44,367 nucleotides of DNA from Tubiluchus corallicola (lineage: Eukaryota; Priapulida; Priapulimorpha; Priapulimorphida; Tubiluchidae): NCBI GenBank assembly GCA_030141605.1, contig JAQGDQ010000977.1, positions 29,639 through 74,005 of the forward strand. Reading direction: 5' to 3'. Position numbers and translations under genes: made by a program. The notes beneath the pieces are model-generated. The model worked only from the letters and a program-made list of their open reading frames with translations, searched no databases and had not been told where the DNA came from. Of this stretch, positions 10,912 through 30,800 are shown one piece after another; the stretch's first letter is position 1, and every line of letters starts with the position of its first letter.

Positions 10912-13900
10912 TTATTTGTCTGCTCGTTCTGCCGATGCGATGCCGTCGGTATCGTCGCGTCTTGCGTACTTGGCCGTCTTGTGGTGCTCGTTGGCTTTTA
11001 ATCCGCGCTCTTTGCGACGTTTGCTGGCGGAGCTGTCCGGATCGCTGTCCTTGTTGCGACATTTGTCCAACTTTTTCTCTATGGCTTTAATTTCGTCTCG
11101 AACGGGTTGCTCCACCTATTAGAAATAATATCAAGAAATGAAGTCAAGCCGAGATCTAACAAAGTTCTCTATCAAAGAGATAGAGAATTAGATGCAATTA
11201 AACTTATTAAAACTAAATCATGTTGTATATAGTCCAGTAGCTAAAATTTTGTAGTATTGCTTAGTAAGTTTTTTATTAGCTTGAATTTTAACTTGTCTGC
11301 TAGTGTAGGATGAAATACCCTAATGTTCACAAATTCTAGTTGTGAAAATGTCTGACAGTTTTGTCCACATAGGACACAATGCATTATACCCTAATGTTCA
11401 CAAATTCTAGTTGTCAAAATGTCTGACAGTTTTGCCCACATAGGACACACTACATTATACCCTAATGTTCACAAATTCTAGTTGTCAAAATGTCTGACAG
11501 TTTTGCCTATGTAGGACACAATGCATTATACCCTAATGTTCACAAATTCTAGTTGTCAAAATGTCTGACAGTTTTGCCCACATAGGACACAATGCATTAT
11601 ACCCTAATGTTCACAAATTCTAGTTGTCAAAATGTCTGACAGTTTTGCCTACGTAGGACACAATGCATTATACCCTAATGTTCACAAATTCTAGTTGGAA
11701 AATGTCTGACAGTTTTGCCTACGTAGGACACAATGCATTATACTCTAATGTTCACAAATTCTAGTTGTGAAAATGTCTGACAGTTTTGCCCACACAGGAC
11801 ACATTGCATTATACCCTAATGTTCACAAATTCTAGTTGGAAAAATGTCTGGCAGTTTTGACCACACAGGACACACTGCATTATACCCTAGTGTTCAAAAA
11901 TTCTAGTTGTGAAAATGTCTGACAGTTTTGCCCACATAGGACACACTGCATTATACCCTAATGTTCACAAATTCTAGTTGTTAAAATGTGTGACAGTTTT
12001 GCCCACGTAGGACGCATTGCATTATACCCTAATGTTCACAAATTCTAGTTGTGAAAATGTCTGACAGTTTTGCCCACACAGGACACACTGCATTATACCC
12101 TAATGTTAACAAATTGTAGTTGTCAAAATGTGTGACAGTTTTGCCCACGTAGGACACACTGCATTATACCCTAATGTTCACAAATTCTAGTTGTGAAAAT
12201 GTCTGACAGTTTTGCCCACACAGGACACATTGCATTATACCCTAATGTTCACAAATTCTAGTTGTAAAAATGTCTGACAGTTTTGCCCACGTAGGACACA
12301 TTGCATTATACCCTAATGTTCACAAATTCTAGTTGTGAAAATGTCTGACAGTTTTGCCTACGTAGGACACATTGCATTATACCCTAATGTTCACAAATTC
12401 TAGTTGTCAAAATGTCTGACAGTTTTGCCCACGTAGGACACATTGCATTATACCCTAATGTTCACAAATTCTAGTTGTCAAAATGTCTGACAGTTTTGCC
12501 CACGTAGGACACATTGCATTATACCCTAATGTTCACACATTTTTATTTTGTTTCAACAAGCCTTTTCACGGTTCCAGCAACTGATGATGACCGTGAAAAG
12601 GCCAAAGGTTAACAGACAACACATTTGTGTATACTTGACAATGCCTCGCAGCCCATGCTGTTGTAATAGTAACAGTTTTAACAGCTAGCTAGAATCTCGC
12701 CTGGTTCCCAAGCAAGATCCTACTAGTAAATCACTCTATGTACAAACTAGTGCAAACTAGTGGCTTTGCTGAGATACACTTAATCTTTGACCTACAGCAA
12801 CTACACGTACGCACAACGAAACTGTGAAAAGGCATATTCTAGACTAGAGCATTTTGAACGATCGCAACTTACGCTATCCACACACTGAACGACGGCTCCG
12901 ATAATTTGTTTTATTTTGCCCTTCAAAGCTTCATTACTATCGGCGCCCATTAGAATGTTGAGGTAGTTGGATACGGACAGCGATTTCTCCTCCGCGCTGT
13001 ACACGAGAGCTGCCAGTGCAATCTGGGAGGGTGAATATAAGAGGGAGGCATCTGACACGAGACATTTGTCTAGGAAGATTTCTGCACCTAGAAGAAAAAT
13101 TATCGCATTAAACGAAGACCGGACGATTGTTTAGACTCAATCTCTTTTTAATTTACTGTCCAAAATATATATTTTCTTGCATATAAAAGTTAGCAATTGT
13201 TTCTTGTATTTGAATAATTAGCTCAGAAAGCTAATTAATGACAACCAAACACAGTTGTTGCTTACGTCAGAAACTAACCACAGTTTGTGCAATGGCAGGT
13301 ATCTTCCTTGCGCGTCAAGCACGTTTGCGTAAGTTTTATAGTAGTGCTTAAACGCGTGATGTCACGAAAATAGGCTGTACATCATATGACGTCAGAAACT
13401 AACACTGCCGTTCATGATCTTGCCTATCGCGGTACCACCTTCTATTTGTTGGCCACGCGAACGCGACAAAAAGGCGCCGCTGCCAATCTTAGTAGATTCA
13501 CTGAACCACGCGTAGCTTTGAAAGTTTAACGAAATTTGAGTATCCGAGGTAATTATTATTTAATCTAAACTTTGATTTAAAAAAAACTATTGTAGTTTTC
13601 AATATTTTAGAGCATTCTTTATTCTGCACTCGTGTTTACGCAATCATCCGGTTTTCCTTTAAGAAAGGGGAACAAACTCTATGTTTTTAGTGGGTAAGAT
13701 GGTCACATATGTATGGTGCTCGCTATACAACACAGATCAAGTCACAAATAATAAATAATGTTAAACTTTGGAACAGTTTTATTGTCAATGGTACACAAAC
13801 ATTTCCAGTAGATCTGAGGAGGCCCTTAGGACTGAAAGATTAGGGTATTCTCACATGGGTGCAATTGATAATAAGAACAATACTAAATTGTAAATGAAAA

Positions 13901-15341
13901 CACGGGAAAGAGTCGACCTCTACGAATCAACATGGCGTCTGTTAAGCGCAAACGATCATTTTGACCGCAACTGTCAATATTACTAGAAATTTAGCCAAAA
14001 CAGAACTGAATGTAGTACTGGGGGATAAGGCGGCAGAAGGGCAGACGACGCCTCCCCGTTTTTGTCCGGCAAACCGAAATAAGAGCATATTTTTATTGTC
14101 GGCCTAATTTTGACAAACTTGAAATTCTAAACCAGGGATGTGCAAATTATCTGACTAGCCACATTAAACTTTCCCGCATTTCCTGCGGGCCACATTAAAC
14201 TTTCCCGCAATTCCTGCGGACCACATTAAACTTTCCCGCAATTCCTGCGGGCCACATTAAACTTTCCCGCAATTCCTGCGGGCCACATTAAACTTTCCCG
14301 CAATTCCTGCGGGCCACATTAAACTTTCCCGCAATTCCTGCGGACCACAGGCAGTTTGATCAAGGAGCCAAGTACAGAAAGGCCCAATAACGATTTTTTT
14401 TGCATCCGACCTGCGTACATCATTACTACTACACTCAAGAAACTATTTTAGAAGTTATTAAAATTTATATTACAAACCATATATTTCTACTTTCAGGACA
14501 GATAGTGGTAATTTCACTACAATGCATATTAGTAATATGTATCACACAGTCTGTGTAGTAGAGTGACATTAAGCTACAACCGTCTTGTAAGGGTTAATGG
14601 CATCCGATCTAGTAGAAAAAACTACCCGCACTATCTTTGGCATCATGGCACGGACTTCAGCTGGATACACTCAATTAATCGCCCGAACCGCACTTTCATT
14701 GGGCTGACAAATCTCTTCGCGGGCCGCAATTTGCACACCCCTGTCCTAAACTGTCGATTTTAATGCATTTATAAAAGAGAAACCAACATCGTGTTCTAAC
14801 CTTTCCTGAGATTTTCGGCGTCACTTTCCTTCACTCCGCCGCGAGTCTTCAAATCTATAATGAATCCCTCCAGGGGGCGCCACGGATGATGCACCGTCAA
14901 CTGATAATTGAGCTTCTCCATCAACAGCAGTTCGTTGTTTAGCACCAAGTCCACGGCTTTCCCGCGTTTCCCGGGAAGATTTGCAACGTACTGCATCACG
15001 GTGACGTTAAATTCTTCGACTTTGCACGCCAGGTAGACACAGGTGAGCATGATATGTTTAGGATGGTACGCCATGACGGAATTGTTCAGGTAGAACCTTT
15101 TAAAATACGCGAACGACGTGCCGACGACGCTTCGCGGCATCGGCGGCTGAAATTTTGCGCAGAACTCTTTCATTACGAATTCGAAATGTCTGCAAAGCGT
15201 CCTCTCTTCGGCCACGGTGAGGTAGTCGCATTTTCGTTCGCAACTCTTCTGGAAGTCGCCGTTTGCCTTTTTGTGACGCCGGAGCAAAACGTTTTTGTCG
15301 GGAAACGTCCAGTGTTTGCTTTGCGTGCTCGACGGAAACAT
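10912..15341 (-). CDS. CCNH: Cyclin H, complete, three coding exons
   Basis: Exons on the minus strand are 15341-14801, 13087-12873 and 11115-10912 (TAA stop); phases are 1 and 0, and the total is 319 aa against 323 in human cyclin H. KHWTF at residues 9-13 matches the N-terminal helix motif. PRSVVGTSFAYFKRFYLNNS (69-88), YHPKHIMLTCVYLACKVEEF and HPWRPLEGFIIDLKTR form the first cyclin fold, and LLYSPSQIALAALVYS (197-211) belongs to the second. The tail is basic and coiled-coil-like (KAIEKKLDKCR), ending in a disordered stretch. Cyclin H activates CDK7, and with MAT1 forms the CDK-activating kinase, also a TFIIH module phosphorylating the RNA polymerase II tail. The start is the first in-frame ATG; the reading frame is open upstream only from TTG codons. 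A six-codon out-of-frame upstream ORF (15366-15346) ends just before it. An AATAAA lies at 10859-10854, about 55 nt after the stop. Confidence 0.96.
11314..12538 (+). repeat. 71-bp minisatellite, about 17 units, last CCNH intron
   Basis: Units carry taccctaatgttcacaaatt, ctagttgt, aaaatgtctgacagttttgc and gtaggacaca, with variants mostly at the c-acg/aca/cac-tagg position and at ttgtcaaa versus ttgtgaaa. The array fills about 70 percent of the 1,757-bp intron. Confidence 0.95.
12559..12834 (+). mobile_element. TA-type MITE copy next to CCNH exon 2
   Basis: Left end agccttttcacggttcc and right end gaaactgtgaaaaggca are inverted repeats. It ends 38 bp from the CCNH donor at 12872. The interior matches 5308-5600 and the reverse complement of 26552-26936. 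Confidence 0.8.
13112..13658. mobile_element. TTAA-flanked MITE in CCNH intron 1
   Basis: TTAA at 13108-13111 and 13659-13662 flank inverted ends: left acgaagaccggacgattgt, right (reverse complement) aggaaaaccggatgattgc. TTAA duplication suggests a piggyBac- or Kolobok-type mobilisation, but no transposase is visible. A partial inverted copy is at 1581-1841. Confidence 0.7.
14133..14743 (+). mobile_element. hAT-type MITE (copy 3) with internal tandem expansion, CCNH intron 1
   Basis: Ends are cagggatgtgcaaattat and tttgcacacccctg, flanked by ttctaaac (14125-14132) and tcctaaac (14744-14751), 7 of 8 matching. The interior matches copies 2 and 4. Confidence 0.92.
14158..14345 (+). repeat. 31-bp tandem expansion inside hAT copy 3
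   Basis: About six units of ccacattaaactttcccgc plus aattcctgcgg. The same segment occurs once in copies 2 and 4, so the expansion arose inside this element. Confidence 0.92.
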
Positions 15342-15654
15342 AATTTCAACAAATCCGCACCGCCATAGAGTTACTGATAGTCGGCTGACCAAGTTAAAGG
15401 AAAAAAATGAATAGTGTCTTTGGCTTCCTGCATGCTATGCGTTAGAGGAATAATCCAACAATCTAGCCGCTTCGAAAATCAAAACCTGGAAAAAGAATAT
15501 ATTAACCCAAATTTTTTGCAATTCAAGAAAAAATATCATTGCTTAGTACCATGTTGCCATATAGGAATATCTTTAGTTGATAGGTTAGTTTAAAGGACAA
15601 GAAAAGGGGTACCCTAAGTAGGTTTCAGAAAAATTGCCTTAAAAAATTATATTA

Positions 15655-16139
15655 CCGTATTTTCCCGTGTATAAGAGACCCTTTTTTGCTCAGAATTTTC
15701 ACTTTAAAAATAGGGGGTCTCTTATACATGGGAGTAAGTCTTTTCAATAAGATGCATAAATTGTGACACTAATGATTTTAAAGAAATAAGTGCTCTACAA
15801 CTGTTTTATTTCAAATAATTATAGTTTCCTTTCAATAAATCTTCTCCATGGCTAAATTCTAATGATAAAATTAATGTACCGGGTAAGTTATTATTTTTTT
15901 AAATGTCAAAAGAGGACAATGCCATTTTTGAGCAGAGTGACTCCTCTGATGATGAACTGGCTGGAATTGCTGAAGGTCTGACTCCAGTTGATATTTTTGA
16001 TGAGAGTGATGAGGAATTTATAATGATTTCTATGATGAATAAAGTTATTCATTACCAAAAAACTTTTTTCCAGAATTTTTGCCTAAAAATTGAAGGGGTC
16101 TCTTATACACAAGGGTCTCTTATACATGGGAAAATACGG
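15655..16139 (+). mobile_element. Pogo/Tigger-like MITE
   Basis: Inverted ends ccgtattttcccgtgtataa and (reverse complement) ccgtattttcccatgtataa extend through agagaccc with one mismatch, flanked by TA on both sides (15653-15654, 16140-16141). An acidic open frame (15903-16034, with SDSSDDELAG and DESDEEF) could be the remnant of a transposase C-terminal tail; this part is inference. Confidence 0.85.
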
Positions 16140-17196
16140 TACTTTATAGCAATTTTATGTTTATCTTACTCGCACAGAAGGAATTTTAGTTTGTTTTAAT
16201 TTTAAATCTCCCGCAATATTGTTCCGAAGTCGCCATTACATGATGTCACTAGGCAAACGTAAATCAAGGGATGCAAAGGAAATGTTAAATTATGTCTCAA
16301 AAGACTTTCCATGCAAATATATATTAATCAGATTTTTGCTTGCCAGCCAGAAAGATTTATGTAACTAGAAAAGAAAATTATTAATTATTTAAAATATTTT
16401 CACCAATTAGTAAAATGTCACTAACTCACCCTCCAGGGTGCACCACTCACTAATCAAAAAACGTATTTTTAATCTTATTGACAAAAAACAGTAATTTTAA
16501 ATTTTATTCAGTTAGTGACTTGTGCGCTACGAATGCTCTGATTATTTTTTCAAACTTTACAAAATGTTATCTAAACTTGTTTCAAATGACCTGTCGTGAA
16601 AATGGCTGCGTCTAACGGTCATCGCGGGAGTTTAAATTTTTATACAGCGTTACTGCCGATTGAAGTCCTGTATGCAAAACGGCAGTATGTAAGTGATATA
16701 AAATTTAAAAACGAATTTTTCAAGCTTTATGAAGGGTTTTCTTGGGCTTTAAGTAAAAGGGAACAATTGCAATAGTTAAAAATCATTAGTAACGTATCAA
16801 ATAATCGATGTAGGTCAGTTTTCCAGAAAAAGCGTTCCACTGAAAAGGAATTTACCAGAAATATTTTTAACAGTAAAATCCTGGTTGCATTTTTAATTGT
16901 TCCAAGATTAGTCAATGCACACTTGGCACATAGATGTTCCTCTTGAGGAATAGGAGGTCTTATATACCGCCCAATTTCTATATGCAGTGAGTGAGCGCTT
17001 GTTCTAAGCTTAGTCAATGCAATATGATCTTTAACAATCTTTACATTTTTTCCAAATACGACTCAATTTAAGTCGTTTTAAATTTACTGCAAAATGATAA
17101 CTCTGTCATTTCGGCTAGTGAATTTTTCCAATTGGTAACATAACATGCTTGTAAGCTTCCTTGACCAAGGTACAAAATATTCATATACAATGGCAC

Positions 17197-17563
17197 TAGG
17201 AGTGACCATTAAAAACTAGAAAGCAAATTTGAATCGAATTTCAGTATTTTGAATCGGAATCGAATTGAGTTTGAAAGATTTTCGAACAAGTTTTCGAACG
17301 ATTAATGAAAAGTGGTCTTACAAAGATCGTGCATATTGCTTGACTTTGTTCTGCAGTAAAAAAGCACTAATAGTTTGTTAATAGCTGCACAGAAGCTACA
17401 GCTAAACTGCTAAATGCATGATGTTTCAAACACAGATTTTAATGATACAGAACATATGTGGCTGAAGTGCTGAATTATTCGAATTTACGATTTTAGGTTC
17501 GAATCGAATTCGAACTAAAAAAACTAGTCCAAATCCAATTCAAACGTTTGATGCTCGCCCCTA
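17197..17563. mobile_element. hAT-type MITE with perfect 8-bp target duplication
   Basis: aatggcac occurs exactly at 17189-17196 and 17564-17571. Ends taggagtgaccat and (reverse complement) taggggcgagcat are imperfect inverted repeats; subterminal gaatcgaat/attcgaatt motifs are frequent. No coding capacity. Confidence 0.88.
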
Positions 17564-17819
17564 AATGGCACTATATGATTTTCCAGTAAAAACACTAGAT
17601 TAATGTCAGACAGTATATTTATGCTAACCCTTCTTAACCCTAAAAAATTAGAGTTAATTATACGCTCTGATTACATACAAACTAACATGTATTCTTACTA
17701 ATAAATGACCCATGTGTGATTTTAAAATCAAAACTTTATGGGTCTGAAATTAATCAGCCATGTGAAGGGAAAGATTTGGGCATGTGGATTTCGAAGGACT
17801 TGAAATGCAATAAGCACAT

Positions 17820-18410
17820 GGGTCATTCTCTACAGAACGTACATGAGTGTGTATAGTGTGTATATGAGTCATTCCCGTTGTTGTCATTCCTGTTATTGTC
17901 CAAAATTTCTCTATAGTTCTGAAACAGAATCTTCTTCTGAGCCATGAAGTGTCACATCTAATTCATTTTTATTACCATTACATTCGTACAATGTGATATG
18001 TTTTCATCCTTCCTCGTAAATGAGCTACGTCCATTTAAGATGCATGTCAGATGCAAACACTGCCCAACAAACGTGAAAACCAGTTCAACGTATAAAAATG
18101 TTGCATTTGTATAAAAATTTCACCAGATATTTATAGCAAGGGACAAAAAATATATTTTATAAGACACTGCTTGACGTTTATGGGTTGTATTGCATACCTC
18201 TTGTCTGTAACAGTAATGACAAAAGTAATTATTCAGATAACTTTAAAATGGTCATAGTAAATTTTTACAAGTGTTTTAAGCTCTGTCAGTATCCTTTTTG
18301 TATACAAGGGAACCTTATTAATAACATGGAAGAGTAATTTTAAGAACATCTTTCCAGTCATTTAGCAGATTTTTTCACATTTGTTTTGCACGTTCTGTAG
18401 AGAATGACCC
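17820..18410. mobile_element. 591-bp inverted-repeat element inserted in the LINE
   Basis: gggtcattctctacagaacg at 17820 is repeated exactly, inverted, at the other end (18391-18410). The dinucleotide AT flanks both sides. Removing the element and one AT puts the LINE fragments back in register. No coding capacity; superfamily undetermined. Confidence 0.78.
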
Positions 18411-18506
18411 ATATAATTAGGACCGAAAAGTTAGCCAACAGAGTCACAGGTTTGATTAAACGGGCTGTCCTGTCATGATCAGTTATAGTGCCTCTGTATA
18501 AAACAA

Positions 18507-18616
18507 TGGTTTGGCCAAAGCTTGAGTATGCATGAGCAGTTGCCTGGTCACTGCTGGACATTGGTTTGGCCAAAGCTTGAGTATGCATGACCAGTTGCCT
18601 GGTCACTGCTGGACAT
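18507..18616 (+). repeat. 55-bp tandem duplication inside the LINE
   Basis: Two copies starting tggtttggccaaagcttgag at 18507 and 18562, differing at one or two positions. Confidence 0.9.
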
Positions 18617-19298
18617 CATCTTAACTAACCAGGTTCAGCAGATTCAGAGTCGTTGACTTCGAATTATGACTGATGGACAAGCTGAAGAAGTTACCCCTTG
18701 GTATCACAGATGCCAAACTATAGACCTTATTCATTGTTGCAAAATTTTGAATGAGTAAACCATCTTGAGTAAAGATAACTTCTTCTCTTGAATATGATCT
18801 GCTTGAACATTCGATGAAACTATTCCAGGGTTTCTATTGTATTACCATAACACGTCACTTTTCATTGAAAAAGTTATATAATGCTGGAATGCACTGTCAG
18901 CCGATGTGATTAGTGCCCAAAATGTTAGTATTTCCAAAAGCAAATTGAGGACTTAGCGTCAAAGCCTTGTGGCGAGCAAAGTTATTAAGTTTGAAAGGCA
19001 ATTTATTACATTCAATTTTACATTATTACTTATTATACACAATAATTACACAACCTGATATTGACTGAATCCTGGCCACATACGAAAGACAGTATTGAAT
19101 TGAATAGTTTATTTATTTATCTCCAAAATACAAGACAGCCTGTAATGAGAAACGGAGAAGGGCTGGTATAGTTGGATATTAATAAGTTGGAACCACCTAA
19201 CTTGTCTCCAAAGTATCATGTTTTCCTTGGGAACAGCTTTATGATTTTCTGTTTTCTCGAGCAAACCACAAACTTGTCATTTTACTTGTCATTTACTT

Positions 19299-19445
19299 TG
19301 GAATTCTCTACCATTACAGGTTAAACAAATCAAGTCCCTATCAGCATTTAAAACAAAATTAAAATCACTAATATTAACCAGATATGAAATACCATCACAC
19401 CCTATTGTGGTGGCAGTACCTACAATTACCGGCAGAACCACAATA
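19299..19445 (+). mobile_element. LINE C-terminal fragment
   Basis: Reads WNSLPLQVKQIKSLSAFKTK followed by LKSLI in one frame up to TAA at 19443-19445. WNSLP..V....S...FK..L is the usual C-terminal signature of jockey/CR1/L2-type reverse transcriptases. Confidence 0.65.
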
Positions 19446-19974
19446 TAAACGGCTACAATGACAGTAATAAGAACAGCTATCATGCTTCAAAATTTAATTA
19501 CACTTTTGTTATAAACTTTGCATATCTATTACATCAATGGTTCTCAGTCTCCTCATCCTCAGCACTCTGAACTCATGAGGTCATTTACATGACACCGTTT
19601 CTTCACAGTAAACATCCTACATGAATTTTCCTCTACCTTCATCTTAACTTAGTTACTGTTTCAAAGCACGAGAAATCCAAATTGCACAAAGAATTCTTGG
19701 ATTTAAATTACAAAAAATCCAAGAGACACAATCTTCACTAAGACTGTTCAGATCGGCTTTTTTTCCTTTACAGAGACGAGGTTGCTTTTCACTCAACATT
19801 GCAACCGATCTCCGACTGAGTTCAGGTCTAAATGTTGTAAATGCTGAACTATACAGAATTCAATCAGTGTATGTAAAACCCATGCAGAGAAGTTTATCAC
19901 TGATTATAATGCATCAACAGTGTTAAACTCAATGAGTCTATGAAGTGAAAACAAAATTAGATAGACTGATAAAC

Positions 19975-20645
19975 TTCTTTCATTAATGCCTTCAGGAGCG
20001 TAAAGCATTTGCTGCATTTTACATGGGTTCATGAAAAACTACTCTCACTAAGCAGCGATGACGTTATATTTGATAATTTTTGATGGTCCTGCTCCTCACA
20101 CAATGGATTTTCATGCAAACTTATATATGAAATGCATTTGCTTACCTTAGACAAATTAAAAACCGATTTTTGACAAATAAATTGAAAAAAGCTTTCAGTA
20201 ACTGCAGTGTTTGCACAGTAACAATGTACAGTATCACTTGTGTGAAATCGGCTTATGTAGAAAATTTCAACTACTCAGACACAACACTCTGATACACCTT
20301 GGGCTCAAGTCTACTCTATTTTTAAGGAGAAATTCCCAATGAAAGATGAAACAACCTAAATTTGTCCTTGGCTGATCGGTTGGTTTTCCCTGGAATAGCA
20401 GAAGAACACTGCACAGCTAGGGTTGTAGCAAACAGGCGATCAGTAAATTAGTGTGTACGATCACGCAAGTGTACACCAGACTAATCTACATAATAAATTA
20501 AGTTGAAGTGCCTAAGAAGGGTGTGTTTTTCTTAATTTTATCCAATTAAATCACTGATAAATGTTTAAACTAATTTGTAATCATTTAGTTATGTCTGGTG
20601 CTCACACAGTAGCAGAAACCTTATAAGACCTATTTTGAATGAGTC
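19975..20645. repeat. Interspersed repeat family F, copy 1
   Basis: Shares ordered blocks with 28655-29650: gctgcattttacatggg/tgcatggtttcatgaaaa, ctcacacaatgg, aaaatgcatttgctt-like, aactgcagtgtttgcac-like, and ttataagacctattttgaat. Diverged and uncharacterised. Confidence 0.6.
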
Positions 20646-20731
20646 AAACAATAAACAATAACACTGCAGTTTCACATTTTCTGCTCTTAACGTTAATTCA
20701 TTGTTTTAGATTAAGCCAAGCTTGTCAATAC

Positions 20732-27842
<7,111 letters not shown>

Positions 27843-30800
27843 TGTTATTCTCACCGAGTTTTCACGACACTAAGAACAGCGACACCTGCAAAAACAGTAT
27901 CAGACATTCATACACATGTATAGAGATTTACCACATAAGTATTTGTGATGATGTTGTTTTTAAATATCATAATATATACATAAAAGACTTAATGTAAAAT
28001 AATTTCAATTCAAAAGCTAGCCAGAACAACTAAATCTTTAAATTTTAGACTTAGTATACCAAGTCAAGCAATATGTACTAGATTCAATAATTCGTTGTCT
28101 AATGTTATTGCAAAAATTTGTCTGTACAACAAATTCTAATCAAAAATTTCTCAAAGTGAATTAACAAAAAAAATTAAAAGTTTGAGAATTTTTTGAGAAA
28201 TGGAATTGGTATGCATGTCCTACTGGCCTGTAATAAGCCAAATTCTGGAAAATTACTAGAATTAATAAACATGATTTCATTGGCAATTAGCGAAATTCTA
28301 TTTAAGGTGTCTCTGGCAGTCTTATGCACATCAACTATGCCAAATATGCTAGACTTATTTTTTAGAAGGAAATAAATCACACAACCTAGGAAACCTATAT
28401 CCTTCTAAAGATCCTGCAAAAGATTAATAAAGGGCGTCACTCACATTCAAACTCACAACATAATTTTTTTATCACCTAAAATTTTCAGGTGTAACGACAG
28501 ATAATGCCATTTTTGCAAACATCCCCTACGTAGGCAGCATCTGAAAACCTGCTAACAGAATCTTGAGTTGGACATGTCCAGTTTACGGAAGGGAATTATC
28601 TCAATCTATCTGACATTAGACTACCTAAGACCACAACAACAGAGTGGTCAATGCATCTTTAATTCCTTCAGAATCATAGGAAATTGCTGCATTTTGCATG
28701 GTTTCATGAAAAATGCTCTCACTAACCAACGATTACATTATATTTGATGACTTTTATAGGTTTCCATTCCTCACACAATGGGCTAGAGGTGCACTAAAGG
28801 CACATTTTTATCAACTGTAATTCTAAACGAAAACGATTATAAACACTGCAACATTTTATCATTTCAAGTTAGTAGTGAATGGTCAGTTGTGTAAAATAGT
28901 TCTGATTAATAAATCTGTGTTTGTTTAATGTCATGTAGTAAAATATTAAGTATTTTATAAGCAGCCCAAATTTTTTAAAAGCTGTTCAAAATATTCAGTA
29001 CAATCAATAAAAACGGTATTTAAGCAAAAATGCAATAGTATAATTGTCCACTTGCTAGATTTCTCATAATAAATTTATTTCTTCGTGTAGAAACCAATAC
29101 GTGGTGTATAAACAATTACAGCACTGCCAAGCTACTGTGCATTGTCACGACTTGTGTACTGATGGAGCACTGCGGAAAGCATATGCAGAAATTCGCTTAA
29201 TATAATTTCTGCTAAATGTGACAATTGCTAAAAAAGTAACTTGGGTATACCGAAGATTCACCGTTCAAACCTTTAGTGATTACAACCGAAGTTTATCGGA
29301 CCGGCTTTTTAGACTATATTCGGAGGGAAAATATGGTGCATCCCTACATTTTACAATGGGCTTTAAGGCAAAATTATATACAAAATGCATTTGCTTCTTT
29401 ACAAATGAAAAATCAATTTTTGATGAAAAAATTGAAAAAAGGCTCTTAGTAACTGCACTGTTTGCACTGTAACAAGGCTAAATTGGTTGCCTAAACTTAT
29501 CAAATTAAGATAACCTAGCTTAAACAAGTAGCTCGATTGATTAACCGAGATTCTCTTGAAAAGAATTGTACCTAATTTGTAATCAGTCATGTCTGAGCTC
29601 ATACAGTAGCAGAAATACTATAGGTCTTATAAGACCTATTTTGAATGGTGTAGTCTTGACTTTTGTCCGAATCCCTGATACAGGAATTTTACATGAATTA
29701 CTTATCAAAATATATACACTACGGGTGTATACTTTTCAACTAGAATATATACATATATACACTCATATTAGCCATAAGAAAACAGATGTGCAACATAGTT
29801 TTTACTGAAGCGACTGTGAGAACAGTTTCAAAAAACACATTAACAGAATAAGAAATAATATAACTCAGTTACAGCAAGTTTAAAATGGAGGGGGGACTAA
29901 TAGCACATTTGCTAATAACCTGATCTTTGGATTATGGTTAGAAACCGGCAATGTGGACATTCGTCAGCTTTGGGCAAAATTTACTGCAAATGTCTTTCTT
30001 CGCCGTGGCTACGTCTACAGGTACTACTAATTGCTGATCTACAATGCATGAAAAGCCGAAAAACATTCCGCAAGAAATGTAAAAAAGTTCCAGATTACAG
30101 TTAAATAACGAATACAGTCTCAGTAATTTTCTCAGAAATTATTACAAAAAAAGGTACAACACTAATCGATAGTCACCGTTTTTTCAGAAATCCCAAACAT
30201 AAAAACTTAAGAGTAAGCTTCCAATACTAGCCCGGTATTGTATCTTTTATTTGCAATGGATGCATAAGTGCGAGGTTCTGGATCAATAATCACTTGTATA
30301 TTGATTTCAGCATTTGCGCGGCAACCTTAAGCTTGGTTGACTCGTTACCATTGGTTCTCAGTGAAAAGTTGAGCTGAAAAGTGAAAAATCACCAAACTTC
30401 CTTTGCTGGTCTTTTGTATTTTCTGTACCGTGTATTGCCGTGAATTATAAACTGGCGAATAATAATGAAATAGTAATTTAATATCAGGGGCCTGTATATT
30501 CACATCATAACAGAGCAAGCCAAACGGAAAGTATCTTGTCACAATGCTGCTCTTACACTTCTACAAGCCCTATATTTTTGTAAATTTTATCACTTGACTA
30601 ATATAAGCACTGACTTCTATAATAATGTGCTCAACTGAATGTAGGTTTTCACTGCATGATTTCCAATCATTTTTAGCTACCTCACATTTCAACAGATGTT
30701 CCGTCATATCACGCACAGTAAGTGGACACATCAAGTCCTCCTTATTCATATTGTTATAATTACACTTTGATTTTATGATGTTTAATTTCCATTCAGTGAT

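Larger units (their letters stand above)
17755..18955 (+). mobile_element. CR1/L2-like LINE fragment, 3' part of reverse transcriptase, interrupted
   Basis: KDLGMWISKDLKCNKH (about 17770-17817), ANRVTGLIKRAV (18435-18470), VWPKLEYA (18510-18533) and CWNALSADVISAQNVS (near 18882-18930) follow the order typical of the C-terminal region of CR1/L2-type reverse transcriptases. Stops, frameshifts, a 55-bp tandem duplication and a 591-bp insertion disrupt it. Confidence 0.75.
15367..20731. other. Intergenic region between CCNH and the ankyrin gene
   Basis: No host exon recognised. It is built largely of transposon and LINE remnants listed separately. 16142-17188, 18956-19298 and 19446-19974 contain AT-rich DNA in which I recognise nothing. 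Confidence 0.55.

Noticed and set aside
15054-15368. 104-codon plus-strand frame
   Set aside because: Antisense shadow of cyclin H exon 1.
15903-16199. Independent acidic protein gene
   Set aside because: It lies wholly inside the 15655-16139 inverted-repeat element and runs over its end; at best a transposase-tail remnant.
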